DNA of 64,000 nucleotides from NCBI GenBank assembly GCA_026182355.1, contig JAPFBL010000222.1, positions 1,145,001 through 1,209,000 of the forward strand. Reading direction: 5' to 3'. The DNA comes from Hermatobates lingyangjiaoensis (lineage: Eukaryota; Arthropoda; Insecta; Hemiptera; Hermatobatidae). This document shows, piece by piece, positions 32,976-42,855 of this stretch (position 1 is the stretch's first letter; the number at the start of each line of letters is the position of its first letter). The position numbers were made by a program, and so were the translations under genes. The notes beneath the pieces are model-generated. The model searched no databases. It was given only the letters and a program-made list of their open reading frames with translations, and was not told where the DNA came from.

Positions 32976-33508
32976 AGGTTAATTCAGGTTTAACTTTTTG
33001 ATGTTAATATTAAATGATTATTTATCTGTAAAATGCAATAAAATATTCAAACAGCATTGAAAATAACTTGTATTTTTGTTTCAGGAAATAAAAATTTTAA
33101 ATAGTTGAAGCAGCTGAAGATTAATAACACTCCTTTTGAAAAGACTCTTAGATGTCTGATAGCGTCTCCATAACTAGTGATAGAGCCTGAACTGAAACTA
33201 GCCATAAATATCTATTTGGACCCTCAATAGGATTACTGGCTGAGTAAATCACTACCCAGTGTGATATACCATCTGATTTATAGAGTAATAAACGAATAAC
33301 AAAGTAAATACTTGGTAAACAAACAAACAGAAGCAAAACAGTCAAACAGTGTGTATATTTGTATTAATAATTTTTAATAGAAATGAATCGTAAATAGATT
33401 TATAAAAATATTCACCAACCACAGTTATAAATTATACCTTACAATATATTTCGTACATTATAATTAATAATTAAAGCTTAGTTAATGTACACAAAAACAT
33501 TTTACAAC
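32973..33508. other. AT-rich DNA, no gene recognised
   Basis: No motif-bearing frame was found. Confidence 0.5.
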
Positions 33509-33606
33509 AAACACGTGAAATAAAAATCAACGTCCAAACCACAGTAGGAAATTGGATAAAGACTTTGATCTTTCAACCGTAACAAGTGGTCTTCGTCAGA
33601 GTCAAA
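33509..33606 (-). mobile_element. Penelope-like tail A, single copy
   Basis: Minus-strand family A tail: the motif, then CCAATTTCC, TGTGGTTTGGACG and TATTTCACGTGTTTG. No TA repeat is left at its end. Confidence 0.75.
33561..33603 (-). ncRNA. Hammerhead-like motif, family A, intact core
   Basis: Minus strand: GACT, CTGACGA, extra A, GACC...GGTT, GAA, AGATC, then AAAGTC. Core, GAA and stem II are all intact. AGTC can pair with GACT, but the last bases of the stem III palindrome are changed (AGATCAA against AGATCTT). Confidence 0.6.
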
Positions 33607-34289
33607 TCTCAATTGATATTGATTGAGATTTTTAAACGTCCAAAGCATCTTGCTGACATATACGAGTATATAGTAACACAATGTAAGAGTCTGATGAATC
33701 CTAGCTCAGTTTAATCTGAATAATAACGTCTCTGATTGTTCTAGATCAACGTTTTTAAAATTTAATAACGTTGGGTACCTGAAGGTTTGTGGGCACGCTA
33801 CACGCCAGACCGTTTGGTAAAACATATTCTTATTTCCCAATTAATAAAAATTCTAGTAAAGAGATACCCTTTTTGTTTTTGAACAATACTCATCATGTGA
33901 AAGTCACTTTTATTGGCCATAATGTGATTTTGGAGTCAATGTTTTTCCTAAACTACTACCTCTAGAGTGACATTATGTCTTAAGCTTTGAGAACAGTATA
34001 AAACTAACAAAAGCAATAACTGAAAAAAATACATGTCAGTTAAACGACACCAAATATAACAAATCTTTTGGACTTGTAACATTTTACTTATGTAAAATCT
34101 TTCAAGAAATTTTATTATTTTTCTTCAAGAAAAATTTTTTTCAAGACGTTATTTTTCGAGAATTAATTGACGCTGAATCAAACTTCAATAAACAAAAATA
34201 GTACAGAATATGTGTGATCAAGATAAGAAAACTTTAAATTTAGAGAAAAAAAAAAAATCAATGTTTTTGATGAGTTAATATGATATTTA
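33607..34289. other. AT-rich DNA, no gene recognised
   Basis: Nothing supported. Confidence 0.5.
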
Positions 34290-35005
34290 AGAAGAAAATA
34301 ATTCTTAAATGTAAAAAATCAACGCTAATCAAACATATATTTTCTGATACTTTCCATTGTATGATAGATTGTTGTTCAAATCAAACTACAACATTGGAGT
34401 TCTATAATCAAACTATATGTTGCACCCTTGAACAAATCTTTATCTCAGATTCAGATCTTGGTGTGTTTATGAACTCCATGGCCATTGGGTAATATTGAAA
34501 TATCCGAAGTGTACTCATTCTTTCTTTATTACAAAACGGATACTAATTTAAGCTACTTCTTTGAGGATTTGATGAATCTGAAATTTTTCTGACAAAGTAG
34601 TAACATTATGAAGTCTTAAAGGGATTACTTTGACTTAATTTTCATTTTGATGAATAAGAAGATCATGATAGCCGACTTTGAATATAACAAATCTACTGGC
34701 AAAGGGAACAAGACAATGTTCTGCTGAAAGAGACTATTTTGTAATACCAAATCTTCACTTTAGCCTTACTATAGTGTTATTACTGCAGTGGTAATACCAA
34801 GGATATTATATGAATCAGTTGTGTGAGATACAAAAATAACTGTGTATATTGATAACTGGGTCAATTGCTTCTGTACTACCTTCATGAATGAAAGACTAAA
34901 AAATATCTCCCATTTAGACATTTATATTATGTCCAAATGAGACATTAGATATTATACACCAAGAAGTTTGACATTATGTTTACTGATATCTATTTGTGAT
35001 TAATG
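34290..35005 (+). repeat. S/A repeat, A part
   Basis: Landmarks shared with 59960-61020: TTCCATTGTATGATAGATTG, CCCTTGAACAAATCTT, TGAATAAGAAG, GCAAAGGGAACAAGACA, TATCTCCCATTTAGACA, AAGAAGTTTGACATTATG. It ends near 35005 and unrelated sequence follows. Confidence 0.6.
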
Positions 35006-35035
35006 GATATAGCCTGTCAACTAGGTTGACATTTT

Positions 35036-35350
35036 ATGGAAGCAAATAAAAAGGGATTCAGGGATAGCCTTCTTACATTAAGTAAGAAGTTCTTACCTTA
35101 CCTTACTTCTTACTTAACAACATTAGAAGTGAAGATACTGTTGGACATTGATTGGTTTTATATTCACAGAGGTGAAACATTATTACAACTGACCTCCATT
35201 TTAAGGAAAGAGATGACCTCATCGGTTATCGAATGGGAAAAGATAGGATATCAACAGAAACTTTGGAAGGAAGTAGGAAATAGCATAACCTATTTTTACT
35301 ATGGTACCATATTAAAAAAATATCCTCAATTCATCCAATGTAAAGATTGA
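35036..35350 (+). CDS. Unrecognised 104-codon frame
   Basis: An open frame starting with ATG just after the S/A repeat, including LLDIDWFYIHRGETLLQL and VIEWEKIGYQQKLWKEVGN. The composition is protein-like rather than simple repeat, and the following 250 bases contain more short frames of similar tone broken by stops. I cannot place it in any family. It may be a fragment of a decayed mobile-element gene or a chance frame. Confidence 0.25.
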   Translation: MEANKKGFRDSLLTLSKKFLPYLTSYLTTLEVKILLDIDWFYIHRGETLLQLTSILRKEMTSSVIEWEKIGYQQKLWKEVGNSITYFYYGTILKKYPQFIQCKD

Positions 35351-36109
35351 AAGATGTCGACGAAACTTTGCCTTAGTATTGGCATAAACAACTAAAAAGT
35401 TTAAAAGAGCGGGTCATATTGTCCCCAAAGCAGTTCTCTAATTTGGAGGTAATAACTATCATCAAACAGAAAGAAATTAAACTTAAGGACAATTCAATTT
35501 GTGGGTCAAGAAGGATTGTAATACAAGAGAAAGGGAATCTCTAGGATTAAGGAACAACAACAGAGAATTTAAACTCTTAGAATGGTCTATGAAGGATAAA
35601 GTAATCAATGTGACCATAGCCGAAGAATGAGGGAAAGGTGCTATCAATGAGTTGGAGGAACTAAAAAGTGTATGCGTATATCTTTTTTTGGTGACGTATA
35701 GTTTAATTATTAACGCTTATTGACCGTTTAAGAATATCATTACTATACAATATCGGAAAATAACTCCATATTTTTCTTTGATTACACATTATTTTATCAA
35801 TCTTGAAGTCGTTCTTCTGTTTCTGTCAAAAAGGGTAATGGACTGACTGTTGACTGCCAATATTTTCAAACTGAACATCATTAACGTTAGGACATAAATG
35901 CAGGTTTAAATCAATATTATTAGGATATATTTTTTGAAAATTGGATAACCATTTATGTTTTCTTCTGTCAACCTTTTCTTGAGCGGAAATATGACTTGGT
36001 AAATTATTGTAAGGTAGTTAATTTTCAATTTGTTTCCTTCCCCTTTTCACCCTGCTGGGTGGTGGAGGTATGACTGAGTGTGTAACGGTCTTGAGATTAG
36101 ACTTTAGTC
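35351..36109. other. No gene recognised
   Basis: 35400-35660 is less AT-rich than its surroundings and may continue the same decayed sequence as the frame before it. No motif. Confidence 0.4.
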
Positions 36110-36247
36110 ACCACCCCACTTGCATGCGGGACTCTTCGTCTCCAGATGACGACAATTGTTGAAAATAGAAGTGAGTAATGTCTGTGTGTATCTTTGTTGT
36201 ACTTTCGTTATAATTTTTGTGCAAAGTCCTACGTACCGTTTCATCTG

Positions 36248-36248
<1 letters not shown>

Positions 36249-36318
<70 letters not shown>

Positions 36319-36325
36319 TATATAT
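36249..36325. repeat. (TA)n microsatellite
   Basis: About 38 TA units with one AA interruption. Confidence 0.97.
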
Positions 36326-36434
36326 TGTTAAAAATGAGACCATATTTTGCTGAAACTTGCTTCTTAATAAGTTTTTCAAGTTTTCTGAATAGAGTTCTTG
36401 TTACTATATCAACAGTATATAATATGCTTCCGAT

Positions 36435-36480
36435 AGTCGGCATGTTACATGAGTCCATGTTTCTGCTGTCCTCAGCCATT
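36435..36480 (-). ncRNA. Possible hammerhead-like motif, family D
   Basis: Minus strand: CTGAGGA, C, AGC, AGAAAC, then ACATG-GACT-CATGT (a 5-bp hairpin with a 4-base loop), followed by A. It has the core and GAA boxes and a closed stem III, but stem II is almost absent and stem I is not convincing. Confidence 0.3.
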
Positions 36481-36624
36481 ATCAAGACCTAACTGAGTTT
36501 GAAATAGATTGTTCCTTTATATAAGAGAAGTGAAATGTGTTGAGGAGGTTGGGGGATTAAAGTTGTTTTTCTGAATCCTTTGGGTTGAGTGACCTGGTTA
36601 GGAGTCTAGTATATGTATAAATAT

Positions 36625-36705
36625 AAAAAGATTTCACATAAACACGTGAAATAACAATCAATGATCAAACCACAATAAGAATTATTGTGGTTTGATCATT
36701 GATAT
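36625..36705. mobile_element. Penelope-like tail A, minimal inverted pair
   Basis: 36657-36677 and 36683-36703 are exact reverse complements (ATCAATGATCAAACCACAAT+A). 36629-36656 is the outer tail (ATTTCACATAAACACGTGAA). The ribozyme-like centre is missing. Confidence 0.75.
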
Positions 36706-36714
36706 ATAAATATA

Positions 36715-37340
36715 TATACGAGTTCAACAATCAAGAAGAGTAACACACAGAATAAAGAAACACAGTGTTTCTTTTTTCTGTGTGTTACTCATCTTGAATT
36801 TTGAACTCATATTGTGTCCAGTTTGGATCGTATTTCCGTTCATCAAGTGAATATATATCTATATATAAACTAGAATTTAAAAAAGAACACATAGAAAGGA
36901 AACCACTGAACTCACTACTATATTTCGATGTCCTCGTCTTCAGGAAAAGAAGTGAAACTGACTTGGCGTTCGAACTGAAACACTCAAACAGTGTAACCAA
37001 CTTTCGGAGGATAGGTAGACAGGGAAGATAAAGAAATAAAATCCAAATAAAAATTAAAAAAAGAAAACATTTAACTAAAATAAAATTAAAAGCTGATAAC
37101 AACTTAAAAAAAAAAAATCAACGATTGAAGTTAAGCCCAGGAGCCGATCTACCGCCCAGAAGACTAATAAGTGCGTCTTCTGAAGCTCTCAGAGTAACTT
37201 TCGAATTAGTCTGATCAATCTGCCTCAGGACCTATACACGGAAACAGTCATTAAAACTGAGTCCGTGAGAACTGGCATGAGTAGCAACGGGAAGGTCACT
37301 GCGTTTGCCAACGGATGACCTGTGATTATTCATACGCAGG
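36715..37340. mobile_element. Penelope-like tail, family E, and linked UTR
   Basis: 36719-36790 contains a short palindrome (AACACACAGAATAAAGAAAC / reverse). 36905-37010 holds the family E motif on the minus strand and AAACACTCAAACAGTGTAAC, which recurs inverted at 39630. 37227-37264 shares a block with 6564-6595. The minus-strand frame 36785-37102 is hydrophobic, without motifs, and probably not a gene. Confidence 0.5.
36911..36951 (-). ncRNA. Hammerhead-like motif, family E
   Basis: Minus strand: CTGAAGA, extra C, GAGGACATC (weak stem II), GAA, ATAT, A, GTAGTGAG. CACT upstream can pair with AGTG downstream as a distal stem I. The A at H17 is allowed in hammerheads. Pairing is weaker than in families A, B and F. 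Confidence 0.45.
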
Positions 37341-37531
37341 CTTAGCTTGGTATATATATATATATATATATATAGTTGACTGTCGTCCCTCCGTCAATTC
37401 ACTTCTTCTCCTGAGGACGACCGCCATTACGGTCGAAATATTGAAAAGTGAGTCTTTGTTGTGTTTCTGTTTATGTGTCACTGCTTATTTTAATTGTTAT
37501 TTGTCCTGCCGGACCGTTTTTCGTTTATCAT

Positions 37532-37574
<43 letters not shown>

Positions 37575-37575
37575 A
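37341..37575 (+). mobile_element. Penelope-like tail, family C, between TA repeats
   Basis: (TA)n 37351-37373, a GC-richer UTR, the family C motif, a T-rich tail (TGTGTTTCTGTTTATGTGTC) and (TA)n 37532-37572. No protein is left. Confidence 0.65.
37405..37448 (+). ncRNA. Hammerhead-like ribozyme motif, family C, intact core
   Basis: Stem I CTTCTC (37405-37410), CTGAGGA (37411-37417), extra C (37418), stem II GACC-GCCATTAC-GGTC (4 bp, extendable across the loop), GAA (37435-37437), palindrome ATAT (37438-37441), T, GAAAAG (37443-37448), which pairs with CTTCTC at five of six positions. It is a candidate for activity, though the AU-only stem III would be weak. Confidence 0.6.
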
Positions 37576-37822
37576 AAGTTATAGCAGTTTCTGCATTTAC
37601 GACCTTCTTATTGCTGGGTCTAACCTCCTGGTTATTTTACTTTTTGTAGGTGGTATACTATACAGCAGATTCACCAAAGAACCTGCTATCATTAATTTCC
37701 TCATAAATCTTTATAAATAAAATAATGATTTTGTCTGTACATTGCTTAGAACTGACTCATTTCAAGTTTTCTTTACGTTTCATACATTGGAGAAACCGAA
37801 TCCACCCTTAGAAAAATTTCTG

Positions 37823-37870
37823 TCGGTTTGTCGGTTTGTCGGTTTGTCGGTTTGTCGGTTTGTCGGTTTG
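37823..37870. repeat. Six-unit TCGGTTTG minisatellite inside the Helitron
   Basis: Six exact 8-base units in this copy. The equivalent site in copy 2 (about 11960-11990) has about three less regular units, so the array grew after the copies parted. Confidence 0.95.
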
Positions 37871-38558
37871 TCCGCAAAACTTTGTCACAGGTAAACTCAG
37901 CTACCATAAGACATATAAAGCTGAAACTTTTACAGTCAGATTTGTGTAGGTCTAACTTAAAATATAGGCTATGAATTGATTGGAAATTCAACGTAGAAGT
38001 GAAGTTATGGACGTTTAGCGCAAACATGTTTGTCACAAGTAAACTCAGCCACCATAAGACATAGCGAGCTGAAACATTGACACTGGATTTGTGTGTGCCT
38101 AACTTAAAATATGGGCTCTAAATAGATTATAAATTCAGTACAGAAGCGAAGTTATGGGGCTTTTAGCTGTATTTTCCTAACTTCACAGACAAGTTTGTTT
38201 TGAAAATACACAGGTGTGGCAAGTAGGTATTGTTAGTTGATTTTAATTTCAATTGAGCACATGAATATATTGCGTATTTGACATCATTGAAATGGTGTTT
38301 CACAGAGTTAAGGATGTACTATCTATTGAGAATAAATGTTTTGTAAACGAGCAATTCTCAGCCCTTAATATGAACAGGCATGAGAAATCAACAAACAAGT
38401 TCTTACGCTATGTGAAGCCGAGGAAAGAACTTACAAGTCAGTAAAGAGATTGGATTAGTGATGAAGAAGCAGTTCATTATCTAATTGAATTTCTTGACTC
38501 TGAATTTATTTCTCCTGGACTGCCTGCTCATGAGTAAAACCTTAAAGTAGGAGCACCA

Positions 38559-38774
38559 ATGATGCTGCAATTTATAGCAGTAACAAATTTCATGTTACGA
38601 AACATGAGTGACCCAAAAACTGTGCAACGGGACACGACTCTGAGTTCGTGCTCTACACAGATATGCCATAGAGGCGGACATAATGACTGGATGTGGTATT
38701 GGGGAGTCTTCCGAACCACTGTCTGTTTCCATTCAAATGATTGCAAGGTCCCCTCAGAGTCTATTTCGCAATGA
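38559..38774 (+). pseudogene. Shared Helitron-internal frame, unknown
   Basis: A 71-codon frame containing CSTQICHRGGHNDWMWYWGV, the same block as in copy 2 (11002-11265, minus). The reading continues differently on both sides because of indels. Not recognised. Confidence 0.3.
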
Positions 38775-39091
38775 CGTTAACTAAGTCGCAAAGGGAGACT
38801 TTATCTAACGCAGGAATTCAAGTTAGCGAAACCAAGTTTTTCTCACATGGTCAACTGTAGTTTACTTGCTCAATAGTCAGAGGTTTCAACTGATTGTTCT
38901 TCCATGAACCTGAAGGACAGACAGCTAATGTAGTGTATACAGAGGCATTTGTTTAACACTGTACTAATAATGGTGTTTTCTACTATTCTATAATTTCTAT
39001 TTATAGTATTAGTATAATACTATAATTGATATGTTGGAATACCAAGTATAATAGAATTTTTGATTCCGTCAAAGACGGGTACATTTGCTAG

Positions 39092-39419
39092 TATATAATA
39101 ACGTTAAATATATTAACTCATAAATATATGAAAACTTAAAAAAGTGATGATATCGTTGACTTCAATATTTGTTACAAAATTAAGAGAACGAAGGACCTAC
39201 TAATTTCTAACAGACAGATTGATGATATGCGAGTAAGATATCTGCAGACAGCAACGCAGATATCTGGTGTACCAGTACACATGCACTACAAGGAGCTGTG
39301 AAACCCTGACATCTAGATACATTGCAATGACTACGATCAGGCTATCGAGACCCCTGACCCTACACCTTGCCCAAAAAAGGGCTCCTAAAAAGCACTCAAA
39401 TTTCATTCTCCATTGACAG
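39092..39419. other. Unassigned, GC-richer in its second half
   Basis: 39200-39400 has higher GC and may be the upstream part of the PLE-type sequence that follows, but no protein motif is visible. Confidence 0.35.
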
Positions 39420-39775
39420 GTCACATTTTACAACCCTACCTACATTTCCGCTTCCGCCTACTCCCTCACCACCCGCCCCAACCCATCACCTTTCATTCAC
39501 GTTCTTACTATGAATCCCTGATATATAAATGTATTCATATCTATATACCCAATTAAATGAAAGAACACACAGAAATGAAACAGAAACTCACTCCTCTGGC
39601 CCGTATATCTATCCTTGCCACCCCTCCCTCCGTAAGTTGGTTACACTGTTTGAGTGTTTTTTTCAAGAGCACTGGTCAGTTGTCGTCTGCCTGCGGAGTG
39701 ACCCGTATCTATCTTCCTGATGACTAGGACATCGAAATATAGTAGTAAGCTTCTGATATATATATATATTAGTAT
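39420..39775 (+). mobile_element. Penelope-like tail, family E
   Basis: A C-rich UTR (CACCACCCGCCCCAACCCAT), a block AAGTTGGTTACACTGTTTGA recurring inverted at 36981, the family E motif and (TA)n at 39757-39770. The layout parallels 7820-8065. Confidence 0.55.
39709..39749 (+). ncRNA. Hammerhead-like motif, family E
   Basis: CTGATGA (39717-39723) intact, extra C, TAGGACATC, GAA, ATAT, A, GTAG. Core, GAA and the ATAT palindrome are intact. Stem II is weak and stem I imperfect. Confidence 0.45.
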
Positions 39776-39966
39776 AAATAGGCAGATCTTTTTTCAAACA
39801 TGTACCATTAAAGTGAACCAAAGTCACAGCATTCACGATTATCAGACTGAGAAATTCGATTCTAGAACTAAGTTCCTGCTAACAGAATTTAACTGGAAAA
39901 GTAACATGTTATACAAAATCAATTAGGTAGTCAAAAGAATGGATTTTTGTAATATATATATATATA

Positions 39967-40838
39967 CGAGGTAGGTAAATAAAGTAGTGAGACTGGCAAC
40001 GTCGCTTTCGATCTGGCAACGCTGGAGACGCGTGGCCTTAAGTAGCGTCAGGTGCACGTGTGATGCGCCTCCTGTATGAATCTGAACTCGCCACAGTCAT
40101 TTGTTTGTCCGTAGCATTGGTTTTCGTGAAATGGTTTTTTCTTGAGCGTTTTAAAAATGAGTGACCTCAAAGTTGAGCAGCGGTGTGCAATCAAATTTTG
40201 CTTCAGACTTGGACATAATGCAACCGAAACTTTTGAAAAACTTCAGGAGGCCTATGGAGAACGTGTTTTATCAAGGGCACAGGTTTTTCGGTGGTTTAAG
40301 GAATTTTCAGAAGGAAGAGAGTCGATTGAAGATGAACCACGAAGCGGAAGGCCTTCAAGTGCAAACACCGATGAAAATGTCAACAGAGTACGGAACCTTG
40401 TGCGTTCAGATCGACGCTTGACAGTCAGAATGAAAGACTTCGAAAAAGAGTCCTTCGTGTGCGGCCAAACATCAAAGACAAGTGGGTGTTGCATCACGAC
40501 AACGCGCCCTGTCACACTGCCATCTCAATAAACGAGTTTTTGGCCAGTAAAAACATTCCTGTTGCTCCTCAGCCACGAAGCGGAAGGCCTTCAAGTGCAA
40601 ACACCGATGAAAATGTCAACAGAGTACGGAACCTTGTGCGTTCAGATCGACGCTTGACAGTCAGAATGATCGGGGAACAGTTGAATTTGAATCACACCTC
40701 CGTTCATCACATTTTGACCAATGAATTGGAGATGACAAAAATTTGTGCGAAAATGGTTCCGAAAAACCACAGCGCCCTGTCACACTGCCATCTCAATAAA
40801 CGAGTTTTTGGCCAGTAAAAACATTCCTGTTGCTCCTC
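39967..40838 (+). mobile_element. Mariner copy 2, scrambled by template switches
   Basis: Inserted at TA within a TA run. It follows the mariner 5' part to 40431, jumps forward to a segment absent from the other copies (40432-40497, ending in HHDNAP), reads on to CCTCAGCC (40573), jumps back to CACGAAGCGGAAGGCCTT and repeats the transposase middle to GTTGCTCCT (40838), then stops. It has no right inverted repeat of its own. The joins fall at 2-3 bases of shared sequence. Confidence 0.9.
40157..40818 (+). pseudogene. Mariner transposase, deleted and internally duplicated
   Basis: ATG at 40157 opens the usual N-terminus, then a deletion after LTVRM removes the second helix-turn-helix. 40432-40530 in another frame reads RVRPNIKDKWVLHHDNAP, giving the second catalytic Asp absent from copies 1 and 3. 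A second partial frame (40574-40818) repeats RSGRPSS through MVPK. From this Asp to the third Asp in copy 1, the spacing would be 34 residues, as expected for DD34D mariner. Not functional. Confidence 0.9.
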
Positions 40839-40904
40839 TAACAAAGACCGCTTGTTACGGTTGAAAAATCTTAGTCTTTTTTTCCCATTTCATTTTGTGG
40901 TTTG

Positions 40905-40939
<35 letters not shown>

Positions 40940-40976
40940 CTGCTTTTGTATATGTAATAATTTCACCAACAAGTTA
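40839..40976 (+). mobile_element. Penelope-like tail A plus flank, copied from 27961-28113
   Basis: From TAACAAAGACCGCTTGTTAC onward it is base-for-base the sequence left of mariner copy 1, including the non-repeat flank CTGCTTTTGTATATGTAATA, AATTTCACCAACAAGT. Only the TA repeat is shorter. It includes a truncated family A motif (40838-40876). Confidence 0.9.
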
Positions 40977-41911
40977 CGAGGTGTATAAATAAAGTAGTGA
41001 GACTGGCAACGTCGCTTTCGATCTGGCAACGCTGGAGACGCGTGGCCTTGAGTAGCGTCAGGTGCACGTGTGATGCGCCTCCAGTATGAATCTGAACTCG
41101 CCACAGTCATTTGTTTGTCCGTAGCGTTGGTTTTCGTGAAATGGTTTTTTCTTGAGCGTTTTAAAAATGAGTGACCTCAAAGTTGAGCAGCGGTGTGCAA
41201 TCAAATTTTGCTTCAGACTTGGACATAATGCAACCGAAACTTTTGAAAAACTTCAGGAGGCCTATGGAGAACGTGTTTTATCAAGGGCACAGGTTTTTCG
41301 GTGGTTTAAGGAATTTTTAGAAGGAAGAGAGTCGATTGAAGATGAACCACGAAGCGGAAGGCCTTCAAGTGCAAACACCGATGAAAATGTCAACAGAGTA
41401 CGGAACCTTGTGCGTTCAGATCGACGCTTGACAGTCAGAATGATCGGGGAACAGTTGAATTTGAATCACACCTCCGTTCATCACATTTTGACCAATGAAT
41501 TGGAGATGACAAAAATTTGTGCGAAAATGGTTCCGAAAAACCACAGCGCCCTGTCACACTGCCATCTCAATAAACGAGTTTTTGGCCAGTAAAAACATTC
41601 CTGTTGCTCCTCAGCCTCCTTATTCACCAGACTTGAGTCCTTGTGACTTTTTCCTCTTCCCGAGATTGAAAAATCACCTCAAGGGAACTCATTTCGGGAC
41701 ACTACAAAACATACAAACTGCTGTAACCGACCAGCTGAAGGCCATTCCAGAATCCGAGTTCCAGCAATGCTACAATGATTGGAAGGACCGTCTCCAGCGC
41801 TGTGTGGCTTCCGAAGGGAACTATTTTGAAGGTGACAATATCACATTGTAATTATATTTGAATAGAACATTTAAAAAAAAATCAGTCTCACTACTTTATT
41901 TACACACCTCG
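40977..41911 (+). mobile_element. Mariner element, internally deleted, copy 3
   Basis: Bounded by TA at 40975-40976 and 41912-41913, 935 bp, nearly identical to copy 1, with the same internal deletion. Its left flank equals copy 1's flank but its right flank (ATATGTGTGG) continues the TA-rich site of copy 2, so this is not a simple independent insertion. Confidence 0.95.
41167..41848 (+). pseudogene. Mariner transposase with central deletion
   Basis: Same as the copy 1 pseudogene: ATG at 41167, N-terminal DNA-binding domain to MVPK, a frame-changing deletion at about 41540, then the C-terminal third with PYSPDLSPCDFF. The first two catalytic Asp residues are missing. Capable at most of binding the inverted repeats. 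Confidence 0.95.
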
Positions 41912-41999
41912 TATATATGTGTGGTTGAAATTTGCAGCAGCTTCCTCCGCCAAACCCATCGTCGCAGATTGGGTGCGGTTTTAAAGGACACTTAGTAAT

Positions 42000-42731
42000 A
42001 TGTCCTACACAAAAGAGGTTACAACACGGGCAGAAATAGACAGAGAGATTCAAAACCTAACTGACTCTATTCACGAGGCCCTCAAAAAATCGCAAGCTGA
42101 ACGAAACAACACAGGGTGGGAAAATCCACAAGATAAACAAATAGTTAATCTTATTTCGTACAGAAATAAGGTCCGTAAACTTTGGATTAAGTATAAACTA
42201 CCATTACTCAAAACTGTAGTGAATAAACTTAACAAACAAATTCGCTACAGATTACAAGTTATGAGGGATGAGACCCTCAATAAAAAACTCGAAGATATAG
42301 ACAACACCCCAGAAGCCTGGCAGTTTCTGAGGAGATTGCGAGGGACTAAACAGATGACTGTTGCCCTCAAACACAAAAATAGCCTCTGCATTACTCCTCA
42401 GGAGATTGCAGAGGCATTCGTGGAGACTTTAGGCGAATTACACAAAGAGGATGGCCCTAAACTCTCTCCTTGTATATCTCCTCCGGAGGAGTCAATCTCT
42501 CTCAATATGGAGGAAATTAAAACCATATTGAAAGGGCTCCCGAGGCGCAAAGCACCGGGTGCGGATGACGTAAATAACTACGTTCTGAAGCAGCTCCCTG
42601 ACCCTACACTCAAATGGCTGACCTCCATATTTAATGCTTGCATTAAAATTGGTTACTTTCCCTCAGTCTGGAAACAGGACAGGATAGTCCTCATCCCCAA
42701 ACCGGGAAAGAATCCAACAGTAGCTAGTAAC

Positions 42732-42733
<2 letters not shown>
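42000..42733 (+). pseudogene. LINE ORF2 fragment, region before and start of RT
   Basis: One uninterrupted frame. Residues 30-120 are the basic helical segment after the endonuclease (LISYRNKVRKLWIKYKLPLL, PEAWQFLRRLRGTK). Then EEIKTILKGLPRRKAPGADD (RT motif 0/1 of Jockey-type elements), LKWLTSIFNACIKIGYFPSV and WKQDRIVLIPKPGKNP (RT motif 1/2). After ASNY the frame enters the ATT repeat and becomes poly-Tyr, where RPISLL-type residues would be expected. Endonuclease and catalytic Asp-Asp are absent. Confidence 0.9.
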
Positions 42734-42764
<31 letters not shown>

Positions 42765-42768
42765 AATA

Positions 42769-42814
<46 letters not shown>

Positions 42815-42855
42815 AATTATTTTTATTATTATTTTAAATTGTTATTAATATTATT
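42731..42855. repeat. (ATT)n microsatellite filling a LINE deletion
   Basis: About 30 ATT units with AAAATATTG and AAAATTATTTT interruptions, joining an RT coding position to the 3' UTR. Confidence 0.95.

Larger units (their letters stand above)
36110..36600 (-). mobile_element. Penelope-like pseudo-LTR fragment split by TA repeat
   Basis: On the minus strand a hammerhead-like CTGAGGA block (36475-36469) is followed by a frame reading LFRKLEKLIKKQVSAKYG, as in the PLE at 31610. A 75-base TA tract (36249-36325) then interrupts it. The order ribozyme-like motif then N-terminus repeats the layout of family G. Confidence 0.55.
37708..39091 (+). mobile_element. Helitron, non-autonomous, best copy
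   Basis: 5' end A|TCTTTATAAATAAAATAATG, 3' end CTAG|T at 39088-39091, and a CCGTC-AAA-GACGG hairpin at 39066-39078, about 10 bases before the end. Both ends are fixed by comparison with 12093 (5') and 9938 (3'). 1384 bp. It carries six TCGGTTTG units (37823-37870), two related about 150-bp units (37895-38160) and a frame shared with copy 2 (38559-38774). No Rep/helicase domain. Helitrons move by rolling-circle replication using a protein supplied in trans. Confidence 0.9.

Noticed and set aside
36785..37102. Minus-strand hydrophobic 105-codon frame as a membrane protein
   Set aside because: It is T-rich UTR sequence of a PLE-type tail read in one frame and contains the family E motif; no conservation at 39530-39760, where the same sequence recurs.
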